This document shows, piece after piece, positions 1-15,289 of a stretch of 64,000 bases of DNA (its first letter is position 1; every line of letters begins with the position of its first letter). A program made the position numbers and the translations under genes. The notes below the pieces were generated by a model. That model saw only the letters and a list, made by a program, of their open reading frames with translations. It searched no databases and had not been told where the DNA came from. Source of the DNA: Syngnathus acus (Eukaryota; Chordata; Actinopteri; Syngnathiformes; Syngnathidae); assembly GCF_901709675.1 (NCBI RefSeq), contig NC_051097.1, positions 6,922,039-6,986,038 of the forward strand, in the 5' to 3' direction.

Positions 1-3000
1 TCTCTATGATTATTTTTCCTGAAATCCCCAGGTCAATGTTAATGAGATTGGATCATGTCATCTATTCAAGAAAAATAATTGATATGTGCTTAGGTGCCGT
101 TGTATTGTGACTTTACTATTTTCTACAAATTAAAAGTTCCAAGCAAACATGGAATTCCTTAACTATTTATTTGTTGTTACTATAAAATGAGTGCGGGTGG
201 GTGTGTCGGGGGTGGGTGGGGGTCAAATGGCACTACAAACGCCCTCCAAACGCAACCCGGAAGTCTGTCCCCCCCCCTCATTTAGAACAACTGCCGCACA
301 GGAGATTAGAGTCGGTTTCTTAAATCATAAACTGCGGATATATTGCAGTTGTTTTGAAATGACTAGACTGTGTGGGACTTGCCATAACAAAAGGGCCCGC
401 TCTACTTCCTCTTTTTTTTTTTAGCGAGTGAAAAGAGGTGACGCTGTGCGCAGATTGACACGCCGCTCGGCCACCCCCACCACCGTGGGAACCGAGTGCT
501 TGTGTGTGTGTGAGACTGACGCCTAGTGTGAGGTGGTGAGAGAATATTGTTGAAGTGTAACAAACGTATGGATGGAGGAAATGAGTGCAAACCGCACAAA
601 GGTGTATGTGGGCCGTTTGCACCGTTTGTTTTTTGTTTCCCACACTCAACTACACATTTGGTGCACATTTGCGGCTGCAAGTTTCAACCGGATTTGCTTA
701 CTTGAAAAAAAAAAAAGAAAAGAAAACACCTCTAAAACATAGGCGTAAAGACTTTAAGCAGCACTAATGAGGGGAAAAAACAGGGTATGTTTAGGAGAAA
801 AAGTTGCATATTTTCTAGATAAAACCAAAATTACTAGCCTAGTTGGAAATGATGTTAACTATTTTAAATTTTGGTGCCCATTCATCCAAAATAATTTTTT
901 TTCCAGTCCGTCCCACAGGTATGAACTGAGTCAGGATTTATCAAAGCATGCCATGCTAAAATTAACATTAAAATGATCTTAGGTGCCAAACCTGAATGTG
1001 ATTCATCAATGCATTTTTGTAGGTGCGTCTGCAGGTGTCGGTGAGCTTCCTTATTGTTTGTTCCCACAGCTGCAAAGGTTCAAAAGAATAGTTCTGACTC
1101 ACTCCAATCACTGCGGTGAGAATTTAACTCAGATCTTTTTATGTCGTGTTCAGAAACAGATGTGTAGTCCTTGCCGCCGCCATCGCTGACCTGAAAGAGT
1201 GCACACGCATTGTACTTCAAACATGGAATGCGGCTCATGGTTTTTCTGTGTCAATGGGATTTCGATCTACATGTGTTTTGCTTATGTTTTTCTGTGTGTT
1301 TTTCCTCCCTCTCTCCTTGACTTGGTGAATGGAGGAGAACTTGCGGAAAATCAGGAACATCTGTCCACCATCAGAACTTTGGCTTTAGTGCGTCTGGACA
1401 CTTGGAAAACATTTGCGCAGACCGCAGCGGCAAAATGTTTCGGCGTTTCTTCCGTTTAATTCTTAGGAATAATTCTCTGGGACGCAGCCAAAACCAGATA
1501 AACAATGCTTTGGGAAGTAACAAAAGAATGATTGGATGATTCAAACTGTTATTACCACATTATTGGGGCTACTAAATCATCCATGATGGAATGAACTGTT
1601 TGAACGCTCACGCAAGTCAGTTGCGGTTCTATTATTGGAGCCGTGTTGATAAACAAGGCGTGCATTTTCCAGCGTAAAGACAAAAGAGCCCGGAGTCGAG
1701 GTGACGCGTTGTAAACGCACGGGCCGGACGGAGCGAGGCAACTCGGCGCGCAAGGCCGAGCTTTGGCGCCGAGACGTGCGGGGAAAGACAGGAGGGGGGT
1801 CCCGGGAGAGGGTGGGGACGGTATGCAAAAATGAGGAGACAGGAAAACTTGCAGAGGAAATGCATGTAAAAGTGTCATGTAAAAATGTCAGTTGGAAAAT
1901 AAAAAACCAACACCTCACATTGGTAACAGTGGAATTCTTGCTGAAAAGCCTGTATTAGGGTGTGTGTGTGTGTGTGTGTGTGTAGAGCAAGAGAGAGTGA
2001 GAGAAAGAGGTGACGTGGTACTGCGGAGGGAGGGGCCTTCTACATCCAATTCATTCCGGACACCACGTGTCCTCAGAGCGTGGGAAAGAGGCGAGCTTTT
2101 CTTCCCAGCAAAGAAAGAGCAAGGATCAAATAACATGGCGCTGCAGCAGAGATGGTGCTCAGCAGACAGGCAAGGAGTTCACTCCAAAGGCAGAGCTGAT
2201 TTCTGCCCAGAGAAAGTGGCAACTTCTGCAAAAGAGTTGAGGCTGTGTGGTTTAGTTTAAAAGGCGGAGGAGCTGAGCTGAGCACAAAGACATGTGGAGG
2301 GAGCTGCGACCACCTGGACCAGGCACATAGGGTGTCGTTTTGGAGCTAGAGGGTGTCAACTCTTTGCATTCTAATCATTTTAGATTTGCTTGATTATTGT
2401 TTTGGTTTGAAAAGGGGTGGCGGTAAATGCAAAAAGCAGGAGGTGTCTTTATTCAGTTATTTTAAAAAGGGAAAATCATTCTTTGCAAAATTTGGGGAAT
2501 TAGGTCACACTTAGTGATAAATTGTGGTAATATTTAGAGCCCTTCTCAGAATTTTTTTTTGCATTAATATCATAGTGTTAATTAAATGTCAGACTTAGAC
2601 ATCATCTCCTTTGTCCTTTGGTCACTGATCAATTTCACAGGTCCAATTCCAAACAGCCACAAAGAAAAGATCGTCACCATTATCTTTCAAAAGACACAAT
2701 ACTTTGCAAAGCCCCTACAGATTGTACGTGGTGTAATGTTACTTCTACCGACAAAGCCTCAATCTGTGGTGGCCAATCCCTTGAAGTTAGGCAATTAGCA
2801 ACACGGCATTAAATGACATTCCTCAACTGTCAGTCCCACAAATTGAATGGATGACTCAGAAGATATTTACCTGAAAGACACTCAGCACAACATGACTCAT
2901 GGAAATCCCTGTGGCTTTTTACATTTTTTTTTTTTTTTTAATGTGAGACGTCAATAAAGCGGCGTGGACATCTGCCAAGCGTTAAGGATAGTTGGATTTT

Positions 3001-3655
3001 TATGAGTGAAGAAAATGCATGTGAATCTCTTAAAACCTTCAAGGGCAAACACATAAAGTCAATGAAGTATTTGGGAAGAGACAGAAAGAGGTTGGAGATG
3101 AAATGTGAAGGAATTCTCACCGCATGTGTTGGGTTATTCTTTCAGGTCAGAATCCTAAACCTCCCAAATTGTTCATGTTGCACCTGTGCAGCTTCAATTT
3201 TTTTAAAAATTTTTTTTAAGGAAAAAAAAAACAGCGGCAAGCACATTCTCACAATGCTGCAAAATTGTCCTTAGAAGAAACACAACATTTTAATAACAAA
3301 TATTAAATGTACACGTTATACAATTTTTGAGACAGCCAGAGAATTGCAATAAAAATGGCCAGCTTCTTGAATAAAGACAATTTAAAAAAAATAATTACCA
3401 AAAAAGTTGAATTAAAAGTTTTTAAAAAAACTTTCAATAGCTGTCTGTTCTAACTTACATGATATCAAGTTGTGATTCAACTTCATGGTGGATTCCATTT
3501 TAAGGCTTCTACAACAAAAACATCCTTGATTGAAGAAACACCGTGATGATAAACGTGTTTACATTTTAACCCAGGTAAGCTCCAACAAATCTAATAATAC
3601 TAAAAATGAATTAGAAAACAGTCACTTTTTGTGTCTAATTTTAGACACCTTCCAC
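1..3655. other. Intergenic flank downstream of EXD3; no gene seen
   Basis: I see no open frame here with recognisable protein homology or plausible splice structure. It holds a GT microsatellite, A- and T-runs, and two CGTGGGAA octamers (484-491 and 2079-2086). The part next to 3,655 must include the EXD3 3'UTR: a minus-strand ATTAAA lies at about 3289-3294. In human the gene facing the EXD3 3' end is NRARP. It is not visible here and could lie just left of the window (inference). Confidence 0.55.
1960..1983. repeat. (GT)n microsatellite
   Basis: An uninterrupted run of about 12 GT dinucleotides, seen directly. Confidence 0.95.
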
Positions 3656-6600
3656 CTAACTTTTGGTGTTTCTCCCGTTCCGTTTAAAATGTATATCTGT
3701 GATGTGCATGACCTCCTTAAACATGGAGACAACACGGTCAAAGTGAGAGCCCTCCCAGAACACCTTTCCACAGCGGGTACAGACAAAATAGTGGGGTACT
3801 TTGGGTACCAGGGTCGGTGGTACCGTGTGCAGCTGTATGGGTGCCCCTCCGGGAAAGTTCAGGGTCACGGGGTCCAGATCTGACAGGGAGGCCCATTTAC
3901 ACTGAGGACCATATCTGGGGAGTTCAAGATGAAGCGGCTCCTCCTCCGGTGGTGTCAGCGACGTATCGGTCGCCTGCACAAATCCTACAAAAAGAAAAAG
4001 AAATGGCAAACACACATACATTAGCATCGTGTTATGCTAGCGTTGCGTGTCAATTCGAGGTGGTTGACTAACCTTTTTGTTTAAGCATCCTGATCATGTC
4101 TTGTCTGGGCAGTGCCACATACTGATCGCTGTTACACGCCTGCATCAAGAATAAAAGAAAACAATAATTAAAAGCCAGTCATAAAGGACTTAACAATTTG
4201 TGAATAATTACTGACGCAATTGAATGAACTTGTGGTAAAGTTTTAATGGTACTGTGGTACGTGGAGCAATGCTTTCTGAAGATGCACACGGATCGGATCT
4301 ATGGGAGAGTGTGTGTGCGAGTGTGTGCAGGAGAGTGTTTACGCCTCTAACATTCACACGTCCGTGCCGTCCTGTCCTCGACGGTGCAGGACACCCCTCC
4401 CCTCCCCGGCAGGACATTAGTGACCTCTTGTTTGCCAGCCCCCCGACGTTCGTGCGCACATACACACACACACACTCCTACTCTCACACACACACACACT
4501 TGTCTGCGAGCCATCCTGACAGCATGAGAGTGCTAAAAGCCTTGTCAACACACCTGAGCTCCACCCAGCAAACAACATTCCACTTAAGTGCAGGGTTTTA
4601 AATCAAACCCTATTCAGCATATCGCAGTCAAGTTAGAGTAGATGAAATGCTCTGTTGGCCCCATATGACCTAAAAGGCCGAAGCTTTTTTGGATCTGGCT
4701 TCTGGCGAGCTGTGTTTGCCGCTGCGGTGACTGAGGCCAAGACATGGGGAGAGCGGCTAGACAGTGGAGGTGTGGGAAGAGTGAGGTGTCAGCTCCTGTC
4801 TTGTCCGTGGGAATGAGGCTCATCACTCCCGTCATTCCGCCTTCACACTTGCGGAAAACATGCATTTGCGCACACACCAGGAAAAAAAAAAAATTCCACC
4901 GGCACAGACAAAACACTCGCAGTGCGTGCAAAACCGCGGGCATCCAAAAAGTGCGTGCACATGGCTCACACATACGAGCGAGGCGGCAGCCAGAAAAACA
5001 GAGTGCTATTTGCTCAGCTCAAAAGTTTCCCAGAGCGGAGCAAGCCAAAACCTGCAATGAAGTCTCAGGGCTGAGCCACGCATAGGCAGGCACACACGCA
5101 AACCTGCATGGAAACGGTGCCGTGATTCATCAAAACACAACGACAAGTGCAGGTACGCTACGAAAGACGACCAGAAGGCACACGCGGGGTGATTAAGTGG
5201 TATGAACACATTTGTGGAGTGCTTTAAACACATTTATGGTTCGGATGGCAATAAAGTGCAAAATGAATTTTGTCAAAGTGGGTGGTTTGTCTTTAAATGA
5301 ATACAGATGGCAATGCTTCCATCTCACTGCCTGAGACCGGATGATTTTTCTTTTTCGCTGCTGCTTTTGGCTAGCCAAAGCACATGAAGACTAGACTTTC
5401 CACATCAATACATTTAACTGCTGGAGTTTTTTCTGTTTTTCATAAAGAGCACAAGTCATGCCAAAAAAGTACATAGGTGACTGCACAAAGATCATTACAT
5501 TGTTATACTGATACAAATCTGCCGTGTCTACACAGGCAGGAAAAGAAAATAAATAAATACGAAAAATATCTCCTTACATCACCCAAAAGCAAAGCAGCTG
5601 TTTTCATTCCCGTTCATGACTAATTCATTTTAAAATTGGGAAGGTTTCTTCACTGTGTGTTCTCTCGGGTCTAATTTGAGGCAGTCTTTTTAATAAATGT
5701 ACCCAATAACCATAAAAGTAATAACAGCAATGTGGTTAGCTATTGTTGTTGTGACGCACTCCAAATGCTCACAGTGAACACTTGACACACGTGTAACAGA
5801 TTTTTTGTTTTCACAGCAATAAAATAGAATTGATCCCCATGTTGTCTTTAATAAAGTCCAAATTGAGACCGGTTTTCATGCTCTAAAGTGCAATCGTTAG
5901 CCAAAATCAAAACGTTCAGGACGGCAAACATTCAAACTGAACTCTTGTTTTAACGGAACGTTTCTAATTTTAGACACTTGCGACACGTCGTCGCCTTCTT
6001 TTGTTCCCTTCGGTGTTTTCCAGGGGACCTCGGGCATTCTCACACTCCGTGTGGCCGTGCCAGAGAAAGAATGCTCCTTGCTGTGACAACAAAGGCCATC
6101 TAAAGTGTGATACTGTGTTTCAAAGGATGGGAGGTGGTGGAAAAAAGGGGAGAGAAAGGGGGGATATTGGAAAGGAGGTGGTGGGGGGGAGATTCCCCCC
6201 CGACGCGCTCACACACCCGGCGCTGACTCCGTAGGCAGCTCCCATGGGAAAATCCTACACCAATATAAAAAGGCGGCGCTTTTTAGGGCCCATGTAGGTC
6301 ACATGGTTTGGGCAGCCAATTGCGTGCCGGTGATTTGATTCAAACTGTGGCGAGTCAGGTAAGGGGCAGCGTGGGAACTGGAAGAGAAGACGTAGAAATG
6401 GGGAGCAAGTCATCGTTTCCCTTTGAATGTTGTTTTTTCACTTTGGTAGTCCAGAAAAAGGTTAAGAATACCGAAGTCCGCTGTTGGAGAGCGCTGCGGT
6501 CTAACCCATATATACAATATTTAGGAAAAGTACATCCTTCCTTGAAAGGGGAAAAAAAATACATTGCACAGACTCATTGTTTTTTCCCATTGTCCCATGT

Positions 6601-9600
6601 CGACAGAATTTTAACATTTTAGGTTCCCCATCATTTTGTTCGGCAGCGTTTTAGCGCCACGTGGAAATGATTGTGTGATGCGTTCTGCATTTATAAAGTC
6701 TGTCTGGGTCAAGGAAAGTGCGTTATACAAGATTTACATGACATAAGCCGTTCCAAAAAAAGTCACAAAGCAGCCATTAATATAGATACATTAAAAACTA
6801 CTATTAGCAGCAAATACATTCATAAATCAGTCAGCACACGCTGCATATAAAATGAGATTTATTTTTACAACCAGAGGGTTCGAGGAACTCGTGAGGCTTG
6901 GTTTGAGAGGACCTACCCGCTGTGCCGGAGGTTTCTCAAGAATAACACAAGCTTTCCAGGGCTTATTTCTTCCTATATGCGTTCACACCGCCAGGAATGT
7001 TCAAGTGACATAAGACGGCGCTTAGCATAAAGGGGATTCAATGATGTCACTTTCCCGCTGGGATAAGCCCCCTGGCTGACTGAAGAGGAAAGGGACACAA
7101 GCAGAAGTCAAGGGAACTTCTTGAATAAAGGGCAACTTAAAGTAATCTTCCTTGGATACTGATTTTAGAAGTCTTAAAATCGTAGGACTTCAGCTACGCT
7201 CAACATTCGAGGTCCAACTTGAGTTATGAAAAGAAAATTCCCCGTGCCATTTGGACTGCAAGCTGGTGAATTCTTCATGCGTTAACAAAACTTTTTCAAC
7301 AAGCATAAAACTTCATTTAATTTCTTTGACTGGAAGTCTGCTGGGCCTTTTTAAAGTCAGGTCACATCTCTTTACAACTCACACTTGTCTTTAAGAGCAA
7401 CTTCAAGACCACATGTTGAAGTGACCCACATCCGATCTGGAAAATATCACATTCTGTGTGGTTTGTGTTTCTGACATTGCCAAGAAAAAGTCACATATGG
7501 GGAGGGGGGGGACTGATTTTTACAGCAGTGTGAAGGTAGCGCCAACAACATAATGGAGGATGCCAGGACCTTAGCCTGGCTTTCTGAAAAAAGTTGTTTG
7601 AACTCAGAAAAAAAAACCACTCTGCGGTTTGGAAGTGACCATAATCAACACCAGACTTAAACTGAAACCAAACATGCAGTAAACAGAAATCTATTCATTT
7701 TATTGGATCGCACCAGAAAAGCCAAAGAGACACATTTTTGGCTTGTCTGCCCACCTGAGCTTAAATCTGTTGCCATTCCTATGCAGATGCTAGGCAATTC
7801 CAAATAAGCGCCGACTGTAAATTATCCGAGTTAAAATCTCGGGCAGTCAACACTCCACTAAAGCCGGAGGGAATCTGAGGTAAGACGTGCCGTGGTCACG
7901 TTTCCCACAGGATCCTGAGGGGGAGGGGGGGATCTGGCTAGTGTCTCCGAACCCCGAGTCTGACGTAATTAGCAGCTCTGCTAACTAACCACTACCACCT
8001 GACGGCAACCTGAACTTGGACCGAAGCAGGGCTTGTCTGGACTTGACATCACACACTCCTTCCTCTGACTCACTTCAATCACACACACACACACACAGAA
8101 AAAAAAAAAACCCACACTAGTCGCTGCATAGACTGCGCAGAAATAACGGTCATTCCGAATCTTCAAGGTACCAAGACGAGATTTGAAAAATAACCGTCGG
8201 TGGTCGAGAAGATAGTCTGCCCGTTACACAAACGGCACTAATGCTCTCCCTCAGCAGTTAATTCTGTTTTCTCCCCACTCAACCTTCAACCCCAACCTCT
8301 TTCTGGCTCTCTCACCAATTGGACCCATGTTGTCTCTCTCACTCTATGTCTTGCTTAGAGCTTCATCTACCCCCTTCCAGGGTTCCCTTCAATCTACCTC
8401 GCCACTTCTCTCTGGTTGTCTCTCACCTCTAACCTTCTTCTTTCTCTGCTTCTCTGAGGACTCTTTCTTCCCTCTTTAGACGCCAGATAGCTGAGGCCAG
8501 TCCTAAGACAAGCAGCTCGGAGGAAAAACACTACGCTGAAAAGGTCTATTGACAATGCTGTTCGCTCAGCAGTGTGTTTTGAGGAGGGATAAAAATGCAT
8601 TAATAGCTGGATTAGACAACCACACAGCATCTATTGATGGCTAGCTTTTGGCACGATGGGTAAAAATGAAAAACAACGAGAGCAAACTTGAAGCCTGGCA
8701 CTGCGACGGGGATCGGATGACATACACTACTTGGCACATGGGTGATTCACAAGTGGAGTAAACTCATTCCCATGCGAACATAAGGTTGTTGATGGTGCTC
8801 GGATGGCTGCTTTCTAAGCAGCTTGTTAATGCCCTTTTAAGTCTCGCTAATTTAAAGCTACACAGCCATAATTAAAATGCTTGTTTAGCTCACTGTCGCA
8901 ATGTGAACTTAATTTGTGCACACATACTTCGCGGCACAATCTTTGGCTCAACACTGCTACAGCTCATCCTACAGCGCGCTTCACTTTGTTCTCATCTGTT
9001 CCTGACGCGGAGGCACGCGGGGAATGTTATTGTAATGTTGAGTGACTCATCCAAGATTGTAAATATTGACAATAGCGGCGGCCGCAAGCGGGGCCGCTCT
9101 CTCTTGAGGACATAGAAGGTCACCATAAGACGAGGTTGGAGACATGCTGTTTGGCAGTTGCCCATTACTTCAAAGTGTGAATGTATAAAGCTGTGGAATA
9201 CAAGTACTGGTTCTCTTCGTGACTTTAAAATAAATTGGAAAGTTTTGTGACAACACATTCATATTTGTACTTAATCTACATGATAAATCTTTTTATATAG
9301 TATACATTTAGGTTAATTCATAATTCCTTGATTTGGGGGAGGGGGCAAAAATGATAAGGGTAGTTTTCCCATTTGTCTTGTTGACATCAAAAACGCTATT
9401 AGCATGAAAGCAAAGGGGCACCGGTTATGGAAAGGTGCGATAATAGCACATAAAAGAGGGAGGGGACCCGGGGGTTAAGTGGCAATAATGATGCGGGATA
9501 AGACATGAGTGGGTTTGTGTGTACATGCGAGTTAAAACTCACATCAAAGTGTTTCAGGGAGCCTTGCCCATGTCAACAAGAGACACGGAAAAGGGGGGGG

Positions 9601-12600
9601 CAGAGGTTAAAAAGGGAGTGCGTACAATGTTGGAGACGGGTGGCAGTACACCATGGTGAACAAAGAGCGCAGGGGAAGATGGCGGAGCAAAAGGAGAACT
9701 GGTGGACGGTTGGGCTACGTGGGTGAAATCAGAGAGAGTTGGGGTTTCCAGTGAAATAAATCGCCTGGAGTGTGAAGAGAGGGGATGATGGAGAGAGTTG
9801 GTCTGTCACGCACACTCTTTAATTCTACTATTCGTTCCTTCCCTGCGATGAGTCTCCCTCTCCGCAACCGGCCCCAGCGAATTCCCTAGGGCCAGGGGCA
9901 GTCCCCTTTCAGTCTCCAGTGACACAGTAATTAGAAGTGTGGGAACTGAATCCAACCCTCTTTCTGAGCCCCACAAGCCCCCCCCCCCCCTCCCTCTCTC
10001 GCAACCCGGGCTTGCTCCCATCCTTTCACTCCTCGTTGCCCTCCAAGCAGCTTCAGGCAGCTAGCCTTTCTCTCAACTTCCTGTGCCACCTTTGTCACCT
10101 CACCTTCGTTCTTAAGCCCGAGGGCCCAACATGTCGCCAAGGAAATTTTCATGTTTCTACATCAGGGTTAATGATTTAAGCTTAAGCCGAAAACAATGTT
10201 TCACGTATTGCCATAGCGGTGACAATTAAAGCGACTGTATACAAACAATTATTGAGAACATGGAGTACATTAGTTTGATGAGATCACTTAAACTAATTTT
10301 ACTCGCTGACAATCTGCGAGGCAATAAAAACTGACGCGTGACCTAATTTTGCATTCCGACCATAAGGTTGGGATTGACAACATCGGCTGGTGTAAACCCC
10401 CCATCCGGGCATAGAAAAAGTACCAGAAAACCAATTTAGGAAACCGGAAGAAACCTTGAGAAGAGGATCACAGATGGAGGGATCCCCCTTTTAGGATGAC
10501 AGGATCACAATGAATGGTGAGTGGTGTTTTTAATGCCAAGAAGTTGAATATGTCAACATTGTGTCAATATTAATTGCTCTTAATGACACACAAAAAAAAG
10601 ACTAACAGTGTGAACAAAGGGTGAGTTTACTTTCGACCTTATACGGTAAACTAATTATAAGATGGACTCTATCATCCATATCTCAGGATTGATCCCATTT
10701 TCATGGATGGGAGTGAAAAGCCCATCACCAACTGGTAATTAAATTAAAAACATTGTATCGAAGGGATCCTGAATCCTCGTGGGCCACCTGTGATCTTCAT
10801 GGGAGCTACATATCACACACGCTCACACACACGCACACTGAACCCCTTACCCTGCATTCACCCCCACCATCGACTCCCCCCCCCTAGCCACAGAGTCCCC
10901 GATCCCTTGGAACAGAGCAACGCTGTCTCTACCGCTCTCCATCAAGCTCAACGCCACCCCCCCTCCGCCCCTATTCGCTATCTCCGCGGCGATAACCATG
11001 GGAACAGCAGCACTGTGGGAACGGGCCACCAGTTGACCAAAATAGACAGCAGCAAAATGGAAGGAAAGAAAGAAGGAAAGATAGAAAAGACTCCCAGGAT
11101 GGAGGAGTGAGGCTACATGTGACAAGTCCATGAGATCATCCAGGTAGTCTCTCATTTTTGGGTGACGCCGACAGCAGAAGGGGACGCCGAGTTGCTTCAG
11201 CTCAAAGATTGCGGTGGTGATCTGGCTCTTGCACACATTTTGCACCGTCAACAGAATAGTAGCAACTGACCACAAAGACCCTCCACTTGAAGACACTGAT
11301 GCAACAGAAACACACACACACCCAGTAACCACATTGGCCCCAAAAACCACATTAGCAAACTTGAGGCGAGTCTGAAAGTCGACCCTAAGTTCAGAGTAGA
11401 CATGAGCGGAATAGTCGGCAGCTTGTGTCCTTAACGGCGATATCTTTTTGTGGAAATCAAGCCATATTGGTGTTTATTTGTGTTTGGTCCATAGGCAATG
11501 GCTACTGGTCCCAAGGGAGCATACACAAAAATACTCGCATGCAAACACACTTTGATGACGCAAGATAAAATACCGGAATGAGGTTCCTATGAGAAACATA
11601 GACACGAGGCTTCCTCGGTCTGAAAGGGGGAGGAGGAGGAAATGGGAAAAGATGCAAATACATACCATCGTCATGTTTTCTTTTTTTTTTTTTGAACTGC
11701 TGCAAATTGAATTTTCCATTCCATTTACAGTACAGCACATCCTCTTGATTCCAACATAGGAGTCCAAGAAATCTACTCTTACAAAGATCTCTGATTAGGT
11801 ATCACCATCCTAAATGTAATTGAGCATTACATTCCATCTTGCCCCAATGATTTATCTTCCATGTGACTCATGTCTATCTCCGTCAGTTCTTTTTTCATTC
11901 TTATCCTCTCCATCTATCTCTCCCCCCCCTTGTGCTCATCCAGGCTTTTCCCAGGCCAAGCAAGCCTGACCTCCCTAGACTTCTACCTCTCAGATCCCTG
12001 GGGGTGAGGGGTATCCGCCTGTGGCTATTCCCACCCGCCAAGCGCATTGACTTTAATCCGACTATGTGTAACAGAGGAGGAAACGAGAAGGAAACTAAGT
12101 GGCCACGAAGGCCACGCACAAATCTTTGTAACGCTTGTCAGCCTGATTCCAAGGTTATATTTTAACAGTCTTCCTCATCTGTCCACATTATTTTCACAAT
12201 AAGTCTAGAATGGTAATTCTCACTGAGTTGAGGCCATCACATTTCAAGACAACCGGATGTCCGCAAAAGTGAATGTTTTCTCCCAAAGCCAAAACAAAAA
12301 TATAATAATGCAAAAACAACAACTGACTAGTAGCAAATAAATAATATTTTAGCTGCCGTTGGCAATGTAAATGCTAATTGATTTGAATAGCTAATAAAAA
12401 TGTCAGTGACCCTGCTGGCAATAGATAACAATAAAGTTGAAAGAGGACCAAAAAAAAAAACCTCGTGAAGCATAGAAAAGTACACAGTCGTTTAAAACCC
12501 GTCCGTCCAGAATGCTGACTTCAGGCAAGCTTGTAAACTTGTTTGCATCCTCCAAAATTGATGTATCCCTCAATCTCTTAAACTTCAACCTATAATCAAG

Positions 12601-15250
12601 TGTATTCTCTCCTAGAAGTCACATCAACAACACAATAAACAACCCCCGGTTCCGGATAACATACTGTCAAATCAAAGCAAGAGCGGACAAGACATGAAAG
12701 GCATGATTGCATGTCGCGGAGACACGCCAAGGTATAAAAGCAAGCTTAGTGTGCCACAGAGTCAAGATAATAATAAAGCGAAACAACCCAGGTCCCTGCT
12801 GAGAAGGGCGGGAAGAGTTGCCCATCATGCAAGTTGTGTGCTACATCGGCAGAATGAGTTGCAAAAGAGCTTTGCTATGCTGCACTGACACTCGAGTGTG
12901 GGAGAATGCTCCATGCTTCACTAAGCTGCAAAGGCCCAAGATCACATTTCACTACCGCAAGGGAAACCATTATACCATGACCACAGACACGGCAGCAGGA
13001 TCTGGGGAGGGGAAAGTCGCGGCTGCCGGGACTCGTCCTCTCAACAGGTTTTTCAGTTACATTTCACTGAGGGGAATTTGTCGAGTTATGTGTCATTATT
13101 ATACATTTTTACAATCGGGATTGATAAAAGTCTCTAAAAGGAATCCATTTGTACTTGGCTTTTGAAGTCGGGATCCAGCAGAATAAAAGCTACAGAGCAA
13201 TTACTCTATTTTTTGCAAGCTGTGGATCATTTTGACATTATCGTCCGGGCATTTTTAAATCAAAAGAAAACATGTCGTTCTTTTACTGTGTGGTATTGTT
13301 GGCATTATTTGAAGCCAGCTTTGTTATTATGCAGCCTAGAATTGTCCCTCCCTTAGGAGACTCGGAGGGCAATCACTCACAGCAGCAGTCAGGCCATGGA
13401 GCTACTGTGCTCTGCAAAACATGAGAAACTTCCTCTTTCTGCGAGGACGTCGGAGGGGAAAGCATCGGTAAGTGGTTCCCGTTCCCCCGAGCTGCGGGGG
13501 AAAGTAGACCCTCTCGAGTGCCCCTCGGCTTCCCCCGCCTCCCCCGTGAACCGGCAGCGTGGTTGGACACGCACACGCACAGTGTGGTTTCTCCTCAGGA
13601 GGGGAACATAAACAGGGCTGTCTGTCTGCAAGCGCGAAGCTAGTTCTCATGACATCACCACCCGTCAGGAATGCACCACTCTGCCCTGTCGAAACCCCTC
13701 CGCCGGCCAGGAACTCACACGTACCAACACACACATGCACAAAAGCAGACGTTGAATGATTAATGCGCCACCAGCAGCATTTTTTTTTTCCAGGGTAATG
13801 TATAGTGTACACAACACGCACGTGAGTGGCATTTGAGTTATTTACTCTCCTCCTGCATTCCTTTTCCTCAACGGTCGGTTTTAATGAATCATTCGCGTCC
13901 CTACTTTTAAAATGTAGCCCCATCATTCTTCACCACTTGGATACGTGTGTTGTCGCAAGCCCACCCACACACAAAGACTCATCAAAATAATAGGGTTGGT
14001 GAATTTGATTTGAAAGATATCAAAACAGCCAATTAGCATTAGCATGTTTACAGCTGATGAACTGTGACCCGAGACTGCAATAGCTTTTAGCACAACTAGA
14101 TGGTTGATGGCTATTGGCTTCTTTGCCAATGCATTTTTTTTTTTTTTTTTTTTTTTTACAGAAGATTGAGCCTCAATAGTGTGTGGCGCAAAAGGGACTT
14201 TTGTGTGTTTCAGTGTGTGTGTGTGGGAAAACAAGGGAAATTACGCATTACTTCCTTGAATTGGTGCTTAGAGGAAAAGCCCTGTTGAGGCTTTCTCCTC
14301 CCTTCTCACCTCTTCCTCCCTTTTCTGTTCCTTCCATCATCATCAACCTGCTTCATCTGTCTCCTTCTCACTCAGCTACCATCATCTCCCCCTTTCATAT
14401 TCCATCTTGCATCCCTACCTCCATCTCACCATGTCATTGTCATGGACACTTGCTTCCTTCTCCCTCTCGCTCCCTTCCCTGGCTCCTTAAACCCACTCTG
14501 ATTCTCTCAGGCTCGGTGACAGGAAGCAGCTTGGCTCTCAGACAATGGAACACATCAAAACTCGCCACCAGCCTCGCCAACTTCACGCACACACACATGT
14601 AGACAAACAGAGCAAGACAAACAGGACATTCCAGCTGCCGGCTGCACCGGATTCCTCGCCTTTGCTAAAGTGAAACGGAGAGTGAGACTCTGAGGGTGGG
14701 TGTGGAGAAGTGAGGCAGGGGCAAGGAGGCCAGGAGCAGATGGGGAGACGGGGTCAGACAGCGAGAAATAAAGGTGAGCTCAGGGAGAGTGGATTGAATT
14801 TCAGGGAGTTGAGGATATGCTCTAATTTTGAACAGAGAATCGATACCGTAATTATAAGACATAATTGAACTTGAAAACATTTTTTTGACCTAAAATTGTT
14901 ACTTCAACTACCAAAACGTAACTTAACTCCTAAAGTAAGAACGCTATCACAATGCCAGTGTTCCACTCATTTCTCCAGAATAATTATTATTGAATGTGTC
15001 AGCTCCTGTTGCACTTAAAAAAATCATTTCCACGTCACATGACAGTTCCTGAACAGTAAAGTAAAAGCTACACATTAGTGGTCCACTCATGTTTGCACAG
15101 TGGGATTTTGTCCTGGTGTGGCTCCAGTCAGACACACAGACGCAGCAGGTTTCCCTCCACACACAGAAAAAAAGAAGACAAATATTTAGGCTCTTCATCT
15201 TAACGACGGCATCGCACTGTAATAATGTCAGATGTAGAAAATGACCACAC

Positions 15251-15289
<39 letters not shown>

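Noticed and set aside
6240-6290. CCAATATAAAAAGG as a possible TATA promoter of an unseen gene
   Set aside because: It has TATA/CArG-like resemblance only. No downstream start codon with a gene-like frame or splice structure follows.
6880-6910. GGTTCGAGGA as a tRNA B-box
   Set aside because: There is no matching A-box or cloverleaf upstream and no acceptor stem.
13402-13926. 174-codon minus-strand open frame in the EXD3 intron
   Set aside because: Composition is driven by GC-rich and CA-rich tracts. There is no domain, no splice context and no recognisable relative, so it reads as a chance ORF.
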